From Solibacillus sp. FSL R5-0449 (GTDB lineage: Bacteria; Bacillota; Bacilli; Bacillales_A; Planococcaceae), in NCBI RefSeq assembly GCF_037975215.1, contig NZ_CP150239.1, positions 2,332,001 to 2,396,000 on the forward strand: a stretch of DNA of 64,000 nucleotides. Direction: 5' to 3'. Position 1 is the stretch's first letter; every line of letters starts with the position of its first letter. Under the pieces are notes generated by a model. It made no database searches and was not told the DNA's origin. It saw only the letters and a list, made by a program, of their open reading frames with translations. Positions 30,982-39,759 of the stretch are shown here, piece after piece. Both the position numbers and the translations under genes were made by a program.

Positions 30982-31596
30982 TTAAACGAATGCTAAGATA
31001 GCTGCAACACCAACGATTGCTAATACTACGAAGATTAACAATGTAACATAAGTTGCGATTCGTTGAGATTTGTTAGATTGTGTAATACCCCAGCTTACTA
31101 AGAACGACCATAAACCGTTCGCTAAGTGGAATGCTGCTGAAACGATACCTAAAATGTAGAATACTAACATTAATGGATTATCAACGATTTCAACCATCAT
31201 ATTAAATTCAACTTCAGCACCTAATGCTTTTTGGATACGTGTTTGGAAAATATGCCACGCAATGAAGATTACAAGGAAGATCCCTGTGAAACGTTGCAAT
31301 GCAAACATCCAGTTACGGAATGTGCTGAAACGTCCCGTGTTGTATGTCGCTGTAAAAGCAATATACACTCCATAGAATCCGTGGAACATTAATGGAATAT
31401 AGATAATAATCCATTCCATCGCTAACAATAACGAGTGTGGAAGTAATTCCATAACACCTGTAGCGTTATTGTAAGTTTCCTCACCGCCAATTGCAGTGAA
31501 GTTCAGAAATAAGTGGAACACCAAGAACAACCCGACAGGAACTACACCTAGTAACGAGTGTAAGCGGCGCCATAAAAATTCACGATCTTTCGACAA
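30982..31596 (-). CDS. sdhC: Succinate dehydrogenase cytochrome b558 subunit
   Basis: The 204-residue membrane anchor has five hydrophobic segments and conserved histidines (WRRLHSLLGVVP, LVFHLFLNF, FHGFYGVYI, WHIFQTRI, FHLANGLW) that bind two hemes in the Bacillus diheme type. It hands electrons to menaquinone. The start is best placed at the TTG at 31596 (SKDREFLWRRLHS), because AAGGGGGG lies 8 nt upstream and the length then equals the Bacillus protein (202 aa). The longer frame to 31683 adds unrelated residues. A consensus promoter lies at 31690-31718. Confidence 0.93.
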   Translation of the reverse strand: MSKDREFLWRRLHSLLGVVPVGLFLVFHLFLNFTAIGGEETYNNATGVMELLPHSLLLAMEWIIIYIPLMFHGFYGVYIAFTATYNTGRFSTFRNWMFALQRFTGIFLVIFIAWHIFQTRIQKALGAEVEFNMMVEIVDNPLMLVFYILGIVSAAFHLANGLWSFLVSWGITQSNKSQRIATYVTLLIFVVLAIVGVAAILAFV

Positions 31597-31689
31597 AACT
31601 GTTACCCCCCTTAGTACTTGAAATACACATGCGCAACGCCTCAAATTTGTAAAAGTTGGGATGTTGACTGCGCATTTCATCATGGTACA

Positions 31690-31718
31690 ATATTATGACA
31701 TGTCCATTGTACTCTCAA
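31690..31718 (-). promoter_or_regulatory. Promoter of the sdhCAB operon
   Basis: On the minus strand, TTGAGA (31713-31718) and TAATAT (31690-31695) are 17 bp apart, about 95 bp before the sdhC start. Confidence 0.7.
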
Positions 31719-31867
31719 CAGATACTAGCGTCAAGGCAACGCAGGATATTTTATAATCATTTTAAAGACGGTTTTACGCTGTTTTGAGAACCGTTTTTTC
31801 TGCTTATAACTCTTTTCTTCACGAAAGAATGAAAATTATACGAAAATTTATGAAAGAGGTTTTTTAT

Positions 31868-32284
31868 ATGGAAGGGTACAAAATGAAAACGATTCCAACT
31901 TTTGGCTACGAAATCATTCGTGACCATCTTCTTCCTTCTATTTTAGGAAAGCATGAAGAAGATGTTTTATATTGGGCAGGTAAAGAAATTGCAAGAAAGT
32001 TCCCATTATTTTCAATGGATGAACTGCCTTCATTTTTCATGGAAGCTGGCTGGGGCCAGTTAATTCTGGAAAAGGAAACGAAGGACGAACTTCACTACAT
32101 ACTTTCGACATCTGAGGAATTGCCACTTAATATTGTACAACGTTGTTTCCGTCTTGAAGCCGGCTTTTTGGCAGAGCAGAAGCAAAAACAGCTTGGCTAT
32201 TTGACGGAATGCTATGAAGAAAAAGACAATGACAAACACATCGTAAAATTTACGTTAAAATGGGATTTAAAAGAGAAAATTTAG
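31868..32284 (+). CDS. yslB: YslB-type DUF2507 protein
   Basis: The 138-residue soluble protein belongs to DUF2507. It reads TFGYEIIRDHLLPSILGKHEEDVLYWAGKEIARKFPL, then FFMEAGWGQLILEKE and CFRLEAGFLAEQKQKQLGYLTECYEE, similar to the V4R/XylR-N-like fold of small-ligand binding domains. The start is the ATG at 31868 with AAAGAGG upstream; the open frame extends 28 codons further without support. B. subtilis yslB lies in the same place between sdhC and lysC. Function is unknown. Confidence 0.85.
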   Translation: MEGYKMKTIPTFGYEIIRDHLLPSILGKHEEDVLYWAGKEIARKFPLFSMDELPSFFMEAGWGQLILEKETKDELHYILSTSEELPLNIVQRCFRLEAGFLAEQKQKQLGYLTECYEEKDNDKHIVKFTLKWDLKEKI

Positions 32285-32333
32285 TCTTCAACTTATCATA
32301 ATTATCTATTGGTGAAGATGCAAATTTGCACAA

Positions 32334-32373
32334 TAAAAAAGCTGGAAATAAGCTACTTCAGCTCATTTCCAGC
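32334..32373. terminator. Bidirectional terminator between yslB and lysC
   Basis: AGCTGGAAATGAGCT pairs with AGCTTATTTCCAGCT around GAAGT, followed by TTTTTTATT on the minus strand. It lies between convergent genes. Confidence 0.85.
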
Positions 32374-32380
32374 TATTACT

Positions 32381-33613
32381 TTAAGAAGCGGTTACTTCTT
32401 TCATTGCCAAATCGAATTCCTCATGCAGCACATTCGCAGCACGAACCATTTCTTCCTGTGGTACAACGACAGACACTTTGATTTCCGAAGTGCTGACCAT
32501 TTTTACAGGAATATGTTCGCGTCCCAAACGTGCAAACATGCGAGCTGCCACCCCAGGATTGGATGCCATCGCAGAACCGATAATCGATACTTTCGCTAAA
32601 CCTACTTCAAAATCTGCAAAACTAAATCCAAGTGATAATTTACTAGTTTCCAGAACCCGTAATGCTTCCGCAAACTCATCCTTGGAAATTGAAAAGGAAA
32701 TGGTCGGCTTCACGCCATCAATGACTGCTTGAACAATAATATCCACATTGATATCATTTTCTGCTAAAACACTAAACACTTCTGCCAATGACGCGGTTTC
32801 ATACGAATCATAGCCGATCGTCAAACGAATAATATCCGATTCGTAGGCTATCCCGCGTACAAGTAAGTTTTTCTCCATGTCTACATCCCCTTTAATAAAA
32901 GTGCCTTCCACGTCCTGTACGAAAGAACGTACAATGAGCGGTATATTGTATTTTTTGGCAAGTTCAACCGCACGTGGTTGCAATATTTTAGCCCCTAAAT
33001 TTGCAAATTCCAACATCTCATCATAAGAAACTTCCGGTAGTTTCCTAGATCCCTTTACAATTTCTGGGTCTGCTGTGAAAATCCCTTCAACCGATGAAAA
33101 AATCTCGACACGCTCTGCTTCGAGGGCAACCGCAAGTGCAACCGCTGAAGTTTCAGAACCTCCTTTGCCGAATGTTGAAATATTGTCTGTCCCCGTAACT
33201 CCTTGAAAACCTGCTACGACGACGATTTCGCCTAATGCCAAATGTTCCTGAATTCGTTTACTATCGACATGATCGATCCGTGCGTTACCATGCTTTTGAT
33301 TTGTATGGATACCTGTTTGCCATCCAGCTAAAGAGACAGCTTTGCCTCCATGCTCCTGAATCGCCATTGCAAGCATCGCACTTGTTATTTGTGTTGCTGA
33401 TGAGACGAATGCATCCATTTCCCGTTTCGACGGCTCATCGGTAATTTCAGCAGCATATTGTCTCAATTCTCGTCGTATAGCGGGCATTGAAGAAACGACA
33501 ACGACTAAGTTTATGCCACGCCCTTGCTCTTTTATCACTTTTTTAGCTAGGTGTACTATTTTTTCCGGTGTAGTCAATGCCGGACCGCCAAACTTTACAA
33601 CAACTGTCTCCAT
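32381..33613 (-). CDS. lysC: Aspartokinase (lysine-responsive type)
   Basis: The 410-residue enzyme phosphorylates L-aspartate, the first step to lysine, diaminopimelate, threonine and methionine. Recognisable parts are VVVKFGG at the start, FVSSATQITSAMLAMAIQE, GFQGVTGTDNISTFGKGGSETSAVALAVAL, and two C-terminal ACT domains (LAENDINVDIIVQ and VSIIGSAMASNPGVAARMFARLG). The usual KFGGTSV motif reads KFGGPAL, a departure near the active site. The gene is preceded by a lysine riboswitch, which fits feedback control by lysine. In the Bacillus type a shorter beta subunit is made from an internal start. Confidence 0.93.
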   Translation of the reverse strand: METVVVKFGGPALTTPEKIVHLAKKVIKEQGRGINLVVVVSSMPAIRRELRQYAAEITDEPSKREMDAFVSSATQITSAMLAMAIQEHGGKAVSLAGWQTGIHTNQKHGNARIDHVDSKRIQEHLALGEIVVVAGFQGVTGTDNISTFGKGGSETSAVALAVALEAERVEIFSSVEGIFTADPEIVKGSRKLPEVSYDEMLEFANLGAKILQPRAVELAKKYNIPLIVRSFVQDVEGTFIKGDVDMEKNLLVRGIAYESDIIRLTIGYDSYETASLAEVFSVLAENDINVDIIVQAVIDGVKPTISFSISKDEFAEALRVLETSKLSLGFSFADFEVGLAKVSIIGSAMASNPGVAARMFARLGREHIPVKMVSTSEIKVSVVVPQEEMVRAANVLHEEFDLAMKEVTAS

Positions 33614-33639
33614 TCTTTTCCCTCCTTAAATTTGAAAAC

Positions 33640-33875
33640 AAAAAAGACGGCTTTCCGAGTTCATGGAAAGCCGCCGTCAATACAAATAATAGTTATAAGT
33701 TTTTCAGGATAGCCCTCCAGAACATAAAGCTCTGACAGTTTTACATCTCTTAAATGCAAAACCAGCAAACTGCGCGAACAATACGCACTTCACTTCGGCA
33801 GGACCCCCTTTCGATTGCTGTCAATGGAATTGTTCTTCCTCGAGCAATGTACTGTTGAATACTGCGCCTCTATCT
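33640..33875 (-). promoter_or_regulatory. Lysine riboswitch (L box) upstream of lysC
   Basis: On the minus strand the leader begins AGAGGCGC and contains CGAAAGGGGGTCCTGCCGAAGT, a GCTGGTTTTGC segment and GCTATCCTGAAA, which are conserved parts of the L-box aptamer. It ends in a terminator hairpin, GACGGCGGCTTTCC pairing with GGAAAGCCGTC followed by TTTTTT (33640-33678), about 27 nt before the lysC start. Lysine binding would favour termination. Confidence 0.9.
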
Positions 33876-33912
33876 TAGTAAATATTGAATTGTCTTTTAT
33901 ATTAGCACAACC

Positions 33913-35703
33913 CTATTCTTTATTCAATGGTGCTTCATGAAAATGACGATAGATGACTTCCGCCAATTTTGCCGGTACTCCTGATTCCTGCAGCTGCAGC
34001 TCGCTTGCTTCGCGAATTTTTTTCACTGAACCAAAATGCTTCATAAGCTGCTGCTTTCGCTTCGGACCCACTCCTTCAATCCCATCAAGAACAGAAGTAA
34101 TGGCATTCGTTTGATGCTGCTGACGTAAAAATGTAATCGCAAATCGGTGAACTTCATCTTGAATACGCTGCAATAAATAGAAGCCGTCACTTGTACGCTT
34201 CAACGGTACAACTCCCGGAGGCGTACCAAATAAAAGCTGGGACGTATTATGCTTTTCGTCTTTAGCAAGTCCTGCAATCGGGATGACTAAGCCAAGTTCG
34301 TCTTCGATTACTTCACGTGCGACTTCCATTTGTCCTTTTCCCCCATCGATGAGAATCAGGTCAGGCAATGGCAGATTTTCTCGCAGTACACGTGTATAGC
34401 GGCGTCGAATGACTTCCTGCATCGCGCCATAGTCATCATGCTTGGCCGCTTCCCTTGTTTTATATTTCCGGTATTCCTTTTTCGCAGGCTTCCCGTCGAT
34501 GAAAACAACCATCGCCGATACCGGGTCTGCACCATGCATATGACTGTTATCAAACGCCTCTATTCTAAGCGGCAACGGAATTTGCATTGCTTCAGCAAGC
34601 GCTTCACAAGCCCCTACTGTCCGCTCTTCTTGACGTTCAATCAACTGGAATTTCTCATGAATGGCGATTTCCGCATTTTTCATCGCCAGATCAACAAGCT
34701 CTTTTTTGGAACCGCGCTTTGGTGTCAGTACCTTCACATTCAAAAGCTTTTGTAAAATTGTTTCGTTAATCGATTTCGGTACAAAAATCTCTTTTGGCAA
34801 TAGATGATGCGGCTGTTCGTAAAAACGCCCGACAAATGTTAAAAATTCCTCTTCCGGCTCATTATAGATCGGGAAAACCGAAACATCCCGCTCAATGAGT
34901 TTACCTTGACGCACGAAAAACACCTGAACACACATCCAGCCTTTTTCCACTGCATAGCCAAATACATCCCGGTTGCTTAAATCATCTGTGACGATTTTTT
35001 GCTTTTCCATAATCTGATCAATATGGGCAATCAAATCCCGGAATTCCTTTGCCCGCTCAAACTCCAGATTTTCGGCTGCATCCAGCATTTTTTGCTGAAG
35101 GTCTTGTTGTATTTCTTCGACGCCCCCATTTAAGAACTTCGAAATCTCATCAATCATTTCATCATACACCTGTTTTTCAATATCCTTTACACACGGTGCC
35201 AAACATTGACCTAAGTGATAGTACAGGCACACCTGGTTAGGCAGATGCGTACATTTACGAAGCGGGTACAGACGGTCCAGTAATTTACGCGTTTCGTTCG
35301 CCGCATAGGCATTCGGATACGGACCGAAATATTTCGCTTTATCCTTCTTCACTTTTCTTGTCGTAATAATACGAGGGTATCGTTCATTCGTTATTTTTAT
35401 ATAAGGATACGTTTTATCATCCGTTAGTTTTACATTATACTTCGGGTCATGCAGCTTAATTAAATTCAGCTCCAGAATAAGGGCTTCCAAATCGCTTGAA
35501 GTCACAATATATTCGAAGTCTTCAATCTCACTGACTAGTCTTGCAGTTTTCCCGTCATGACTTCCCGTAAAGTAAGAACGTACTCGATTTTTCAATACTT
35601 TCGCCTTACCAACGTAGATAATCGTGCCTTGACGGTCTTTCATAATATAGCAACCTGATTCATTTGGCAGTATTTCTAGTTTTGCTTTTATGATTGCATT
35701 CAT
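33913..35703 (-). CDS. uvrC: Excinuclease ABC subunit C
   Basis: The 596-residue nucleotide-excision-repair nuclease begins with a GIY-YIG domain ([29 protein letters not shown]), which makes the 3' cut. Then come a UVR motif ([27 protein letters not shown], about 205-235) for UvrB contact, the UvrC RNase H-like nuclease domain ([21 protein letters not shown]), which makes the 5' cut, and a C-terminal helix-hairpin-helix ([20 protein letters not shown]). Length is typical. It lies between trxA and lysC as in B. subtilis. Confidence 0.96.
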   Translation of the reverse strand: MNAIIKAKLEILPNESGCYIMKDRQGTIIYVGKAKVLKNRVRSYFTGSHDGKTARLVSEIEDFEYIVTSSDLEALILELNLIKLHDPKYNVKLTDDKTYPYIKITNERYPRIITTRKVKKDKAKYFGPYPNAYAANETRKLLDRLYPLRKCTHLPNQVCLYYHLGQCLAPCVKDIEKQVYDEMIDEISKFLNGGVEEIQQDLQQKMLDAAENLEFERAKEFRDLIAHIDQIMEKQKIVTDDLSNRDVFGYAVEKGWMCVQVFFVRQGKLIERDVSVFPIYNEPEEEFLTFVGRFYEQPHHLLPKEIFVPKSINETILQKLLNVKVLTPKRGSKKELVDLAMKNAEIAIHEKFQLIERQEERTVGACEALAEAMQIPLPLRIEAFDNSHMHGADPVSAMVVFIDGKPAKKEYRKYKTREAAKHDDYGAMQEVIRRRYTRVLRENLPLPDLILIDGGKGQMEVAREVIEDELGLVIPIAGLAKDEKHNTSQLLFGTPPGVVPLKRTSDGFYLLQRIQDEVHRFAITFLRQQHQTNAITSVLDGIEGVGPKRKQQLMKHFGSVKKIREASELQLQESGVPAKLAEVIYRHFHEAPLNKE

Positions 35704-35757
35704 TTTCTCACCTGTTTAATATGTCCTTTCTTTTATTTTAACTGATTGGGGTATAAG

Positions 35758-35791
35758 AAAAAAGCCGTACACCTTATACGGCATACGGCTT
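35758..35791 (-). terminator. Terminator of trxA
   Basis: On the minus strand, AAGCCGTATGCC pairs with GGTGTACGGCTT, followed by TTTTCT. Confidence 0.85.
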
Positions 35792-35838
35792 GTTGACATA
35801 TCAGTAACGCCTTGGCGTTTGAATGGTCAATGGTTTAA

Positions 35839-36153
35839 TTATTTGTTGTCGTTAATGAAATCAACTAAAGCTTCTTTTGGCATGAAGCCAGCAGTTTTTG
35901 CTTTTAATTCACCATCTACGAATAATAATAATGATGGGATTGACATGATTTGGTAATCAGCAGCAGTACCTTGGTTGTTATCAACATCAACTTTTACGAT
36001 TTTAACATCGTTACCGATTTCTGAATCTAATTCTTCAAGAACTGGAGCGATCATTTTACATGGTCCGCACCAAGTAGCCCAAAAGTCTACTAAAACTGTG
36101 CCGTTTGAAATTTCTTGTGGAAATGTTTGATCTGTCGCGTGTACAATTGCCAT
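35839..36153 (-). CDS. trxA: Thioredoxin
   Basis: The 104-residue thioredoxin has the active site WATWCGPCKM and the cis-proline segment IMSIPSLLLF. It reduces protein disulfides in the cytosol. Length and sequence match B. subtilis TrxA, and the location between etfA and uvrC is conserved. The ATG follows AAGGAGGC. It has its own terminator. The 262 bp upstream (36154-36415) hold only the etfA terminator and the trxA promoter region. Confidence 0.97.
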   Translation of the reverse strand: MAIVHATDQTFPQEISNGTVLVDFWATWCGPCKMIAPVLEELDSEIGNDVKIVKVDVDNNQGTAADYQIMSIPSLLLFVDGELKAKTAGFMPKEALVDFINDNK

Positions 36154-36377
36154 ATTAAATAGCCTCCTTAAATAACATATGGTTGTAGTATAGCATGTTT
36201 TCCCAATTAAACAGTAGTAAAATGCTTGGGAATATCATGACCCTCAAATTTAGCCATTGTTTCCGATGGATTTTAGAGGATATTAGAAGAACTATACCCT
36301 TTATTTAAACAATTTAATGCATTATACGATATCCATTTCTCTTCACACCATACTTACCTCACCATAATAAAAATTAA

Positions 36378-36409
36378 AAGGCTCCCTTCAAAAGAAGGAA
36401 GCCCCTAAT
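36378..36409 (-). terminator. Terminator of the fad/etf gene set
   Basis: On the minus strand, GGCTTCCTTC pairs with GAAGGGAGCC around TTTT, followed by TTTTAATTTT, 7 bp after the etfA stop. Confidence 0.85.
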
Positions 36410-36415
36410 CACTTG

Positions 36416-37393
36416 TTAAGCATTTACTTTAAGTGCTTTAAACTCTTCGATTAACATTGGCACTACTTCGAATAAGTCGCCAACGATACCGTAGTCTGCT
36501 ACTTTAAAGATATTCGCTTCTGGATCTTTGTTGATCGCAACAATCACTTTTGAGTTCGACATACCAGCTAAATGCTGGATCGCACCAGAAATCCCTGCAG
36601 CGATATATAAATCAGGTGTTACAACTTTACCAGTTTGGCCGATTTGTAATGAGTAATCGCAATATTCAGCATCACATGCACCACGAGATGCGCCAACTGC
36701 TCCACCTAGTAAATTAGCAAGCTCTTTTAATGGCTCAAAACCTTCTTCTGATTTAACACCACGACCACCTGCAACTACTACTTTCGCTTCTGAAAGATCT
36801 ACACCTTCAGTTGATTTGCGTACAACTTCTTTGATGATTGTACGTAAATTTGTAATATCAACTGATACTGATGATACTTCACCAGAACGAGAATCGTCTT
36901 TTACTAATGGCGGAATATTGTTTGGACGAATTGTCGCAAAAATAATACCCTCTTTGATTTTTACTTTTTCAAATGCTTTACCAGAGTAGATTGGGCGAAC
37001 AAATACTGTATCATCGCCTGCTCCCTGAATTTCCGTAACATCTGAAATTAAACCAGATTGTAAGCGTGAAGCAATTTTTGGCGATAAGTCTTTACCTAAA
37101 GAAGTATGACCGAAAACGATTGCTTCTGGATTTTCTTGTTCTATTACTGCTAAAATTGCTTGGCTGTATCCGTCAGATGTATAGTTTTTCAAATGTGGAT
37201 GTTCTACTGTGATAACACGGCTCGCTCCGTATGCGATTAATTCCTGTGTTAATTCAGCTACTGCATCCCCAACTAATAAACCTACTACTTCACCGCCGTC
37301 AGCGATTTGTAAACCTGCTGCAATTGCTTCAAATGAAACGTTACGTAAGCTCCCTTCGCGAACTTCACCTAACACTAAAACTTTCTTTGACAT
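36416..37393 (-). CDS. etfA: Electron transfer flavoprotein alpha subunit
   Basis: The 325-residue alpha subunit accepts electrons from acyl-CoA dehydrogenases and passes them to the respiratory chain. The FAD-binding C-terminal part is clear: VVAGGRGVKSEEGFEPLKELANLLGGAVGASRGACDAEYCDYSLQIGQTGKVVTPDLYIAAGISGAIQHLAGM. The start at 37393 (MSKKVLVLGE) follows GGAGGG; an upstream in-frame ATG is not supported. It is the last gene of the lcfA-fadR-fadB-etfB-etfA set, as in B. subtilis. Confidence 0.95.
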   Translation of the reverse strand: MSKKVLVLGEVREGSLRNVSFEAIAAGLQIADGGEVVGLLVGDAVAELTQELIAYGASRVITVEHPHLKNYTSDGYSQAILAVIEQENPEAIVFGHTSLGKDLSPKIASRLQSGLISDVTEIQGAGDDTVFVRPIYSGKAFEKVKIKEGIIFATIRPNNIPPLVKDDSRSGEVSSVSVDITNLRTIIKEVVRKSTEGVDLSEAKVVVAGGRGVKSEEGFEPLKELANLLGGAVGASRGACDAEYCDYSLQIGQTGKVVTPDLYIAAGISGAIQHLAGMSNSKVIVAINKDPEANIFKVADYGIVGDLFEVVPMLIEEFKALKVNA

Positions 37394-37449
37394 AGAATAT
37401 CCCTCCATTACCATCTTCGTAAAAATTTTCGTACGCTAGTTGACTTCTA

Positions 37450-38223
37450 TTAGACTACTTTTGCTTCGTTATGAAGTAAGTTTACTAATTCTTTTACCTG
37501 TGCAGAAAGATCGCCTTCTAATACACGACCAGCCGCTTTTTGTGGCGGTAAGTAAATTTCAACTGTTTCTACTTTTACTTCAACATCGTCTTCATCGATA
37601 TCCAAATCATCCAATTCCAGTTCTGCAAGCGGTTTCTTCTTCGCTTTCATAATTCCCGGTAAAGATGGGTAACGCGGCTCGTTTAAACCTTGTTGAGCTG
37701 TTACTAATAATGGTAATGATGTTTCTAATACTTCAGCGTCCCCTTCGATATCACGCACAATCTTAACGTTCGTGCCTTCGATTTCCAATGAAGTAATAGT
37801 TGTTACGTAGTTAATGCCCAGCAGGTCTGCTAAGCGCGGGCCAACTTGTCCTGAACCACCATCGATCGCTACATTTCCTGCTAAAATTAAATCTGCTTCT
37901 TTGTCTTTTAAATATTCCGCTAAAATATAAGCTGAAGAATATTGGTCAAGCTCATCTAAATCATCTTCTGTATTAATCAATACCGCTTCATCGGCACCCA
38001 TTGCTAAAGCTGTACGTAACTGCTTTTCTGCATCTTCGCCACCGATTGTCACAACTGTTACTTTACCGCCTAATGCGTCACGCTTTTGAATTGCTTCTTC
38101 AATTGCGTACTCATCATATGGATTGATGATGAATTCTGCACCATCTTCCTGAATTTTACCGCCTGATACGACGATTTTTTCTTCTGTGTCAAAAGTACGT
38201 TTTACTAATACAAAAATATTCAT
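37450..38223 (-). CDS. etfB: Electron transfer flavoprotein beta subunit
   Basis: The 257-residue beta subunit starts MNIFVLVKRTFDTEEKI and carries the AMP-binding adenine nucleotide alpha-hydrolase fold. It has GADEAVLINTEDD, the DLILAGNVAIDGGSGQVGPRLADLLG loop and the family segment EPRYPSLPGIMKAKKKPL. It forms a heterodimer with EtfA. The ATG follows AGGAGG. It lies 62 bp after fadB and 56 bp before etfA on the same strand. Confidence 0.95.
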   Translation of the reverse strand: MNIFVLVKRTFDTEEKIVVSGGKIQEDGAEFIINPYDEYAIEEAIQKRDALGGKVTVVTIGGEDAEKQLRTALAMGADEAVLINTEDDLDELDQYSSAYILAEYLKDKEADLILAGNVAIDGGSGQVGPRLADLLGINYVTTITSLEIEGTNVKIVRDIEGDAEVLETSLPLLVTAQQGLNEPRYPSLPGIMKAKKKPLAELELDDLDIDEDDVEVKVETVEIYLPPQKAAGRVLEGDLSAQVKELVNLLHNEAKVV

Positions 38224-38285
38224 AATCTAGACCTCCTAAAAGCTTTTTAATTTTAATCCCGAAAAACAGGGAAGAATACATTTTT

Positions 38286-39059
38286 TTATTTGCCAGTAAA
38301 CACTGGCTCACGTTTTTCAATAAATGCTTGGATACCTTCTTTAGCATCTTCAGAAACAAATACTTCACCGAAGCTGTTTGCTTCAGCATTTACACCATCG
38401 TAATAAGATGATGGTTTCGAGTAATTCAGCATTTGGATCGCTGCTTTAAGCGCGATTGGTGATTTTTTCGCAATTTTTTTAGCGATTTTCAATGTTTCAG
38501 GCAACAGCTCTTCATCGGAATAAGCACGGTTTGCTAATCCCCACTCAACAGCTTCAGCCCCCGTAATCGGGTCACTTGTAAACATCATTTCCGCTGCTTT
38601 TGCTACACCAACATAACGTGGTAATCGCTGTGTTCCTGCGAATCCAGGTATTAAGCCTAGTGATAGTTCAGGTAAGCCTAATTTTGCCGATGCGGTTACA
38701 AAGCGCATATGGCATCCCATCGCAAGTTCCAATCCGCCCCCTAATGCAGCACCGTGGATTGCGGCGATAACCGGTTTACTGAATGTTTCAATACGCTCGA
38801 AAACATCTTGTCCATTTTTCGCCAATCCTGTAAATGCTTCTCCTGACTGTACGCTCGTAAACTCTTTAATATCCGCACCTGCAGAGAAGAACCGTCCTTC
38901 GCCATGTAAGACGATAACACGTACATTTTCATCATTTTCTACAGCGTCTAAAAGTGCATTCACGTCTTGGATCAAGCCTTGTGAAAGTGCATTTGCTGGT
39001 GGTCTTGAAATTGTTGCAATTGCTACCCCTTCTTCTACTTTCCAACTTAGAAACTCCAT
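38286..39059 (-). CDS. fadB: Enoyl-CoA hydratase
   Basis: The 257-residue crotonase-family enzyme hydrates trans-2-enoyl-CoA in beta-oxidation. It has [15 protein letters not shown] and [22 protein letters not shown], which form the oxyanion hole, and [21 protein letters not shown] with the catalytic Glu region. The ATG follows AAGGGGATG. The gene lies 14 bp downstream of fadR and 62 bp upstream of etfB, as in the B. subtilis lcfA operon. Confidence 0.93.
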   Translation of the reverse strand: MEFLSWKVEEGVAIATISRPPANALSQGLIQDVNALLDAVENDENVRVIVLHGEGRFFSAGADIKEFTSVQSGEAFTGLAKNGQDVFERIETFSKPVIAAIHGAALGGGLELAMGCHMRFVTASAKLGLPELSLGLIPGFAGTQRLPRYVGVAKAAEMMFTSDPITGAEAVEWGLANRAYSDEELLPETLKIAKKIAKKSPIALKAAIQMLNYSKPSSYYDGVNAEANSFGEVFVSEDAKEGIQAFIEKREPVFTGK

Positions 39060-39073
39060 CCTCTACATCCCCT

Positions 39074-39655
39074 TTATGCTTTTAGTGCGTTTAGCAGTAA
39101 TTGCTTTACTTTCGGAGCTTGCTCTAATAAATCATATCGATTTTCATTCATTACCCAAGTTGTCGTAATTTCGTCAATTGTGCCAAACACCATTTGTCTC
39201 GCAATACGAACATCCATCGTCTGGTTGAATTCACCATTTAGCATACCTTCGATTAAAATTTGATCTAGTAAAATTAAATATTCTTTTAGAATAGAATTAA
39301 TTTTCAGTCTAATCTCTTTATTCGATTGGCGTAACTCCAGCTGAGTTACTGTTGCCAAGTGGCGATCACTTGATAGAACACGGAAATGATTTTCGATCAT
39401 TTTACATAACTTATCGGAAGCAGTTTCCCCACTTTTTATTATAGCCTGTAAATTCTCTACGAAAATACCCATTTTTTCCTGGAATACAGAAATTAAAATA
39501 TCTTCTTTGTTTTTAAAATATAAATAGATTGTACCATCAGCAACCCCGGCTTGTTTGGCTATTTTGGAAACCTGGGCTTGATGATAGCCGTTTTCTGCTA
39601 TAGCAATGACTGCCGCGTCTACTATTTGCATATATTTGGGTTTGTTTCGTTTCAA
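39074..39655 (-). CDS. fadR: TetR-family fatty-acid degradation repressor FadR
   Basis: The 193-residue regulator has the N-terminal TetR helix-turn-helix: IAENGYHQAQVSKIAKQAGVADGTIYLYFKNKEDILISVF. It corresponds in position and sequence to FadR (YsiA) of B. subtilis, a repressor of beta-oxidation genes released by long-chain acyl-CoA. I place the start at the TTG at 39655 (LKRNKPKYMQIVDAA), with GGTGGTG 6 nt upstream. The frame opens at 39697 inside the operator and lacks an SD there. A perfect extended FadR operator lies just downstream of its -10 box, so it represses itself. Confidence 0.9.
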   Translation of the reverse strand: MKRNKPKYMQIVDAAVIAIAENGYHQAQVSKIAKQAGVADGTIYLYFKNKEDILISVFQEKMGIFVENLQAIIKSGETASDKLCKMIENHFRVLSSDRHLATVTQLELRQSNKEIRLKINSILKEYLILLDQILIEGMLNGEFNQTMDVRIARQMVFGTIDEITTTWVMNENRYDLLEQAPKVKQLLLNALKA

Positions 39656-39677
39656 GCAGATCACCACCAAAAAAAAT

Positions 39678-39740
39678 ATGAAAACATGAATGACCATTCA
39701 TTCATGTTTTCATATTATAGTTTGTTCTGCATTCTGTCAA
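39678..39740 (-). promoter_or_regulatory. fadR promoter with FadR operator
   Basis: On the minus strand, a consensus TTGACA (39735-39740) and TAATAT (39712-39717) are 17 bp apart. Directly downstream lies a perfect inverted repeat with 16-bp arms (39678-39713). Its core, TGAATGACCATTCATTCA (39687-39704), fits the FadR box with one mismatch. Occupation would block the polymerase. Confidence 0.88.
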
Positions 39741-39759
39741 TAGTTTGCTAAACAATTAA

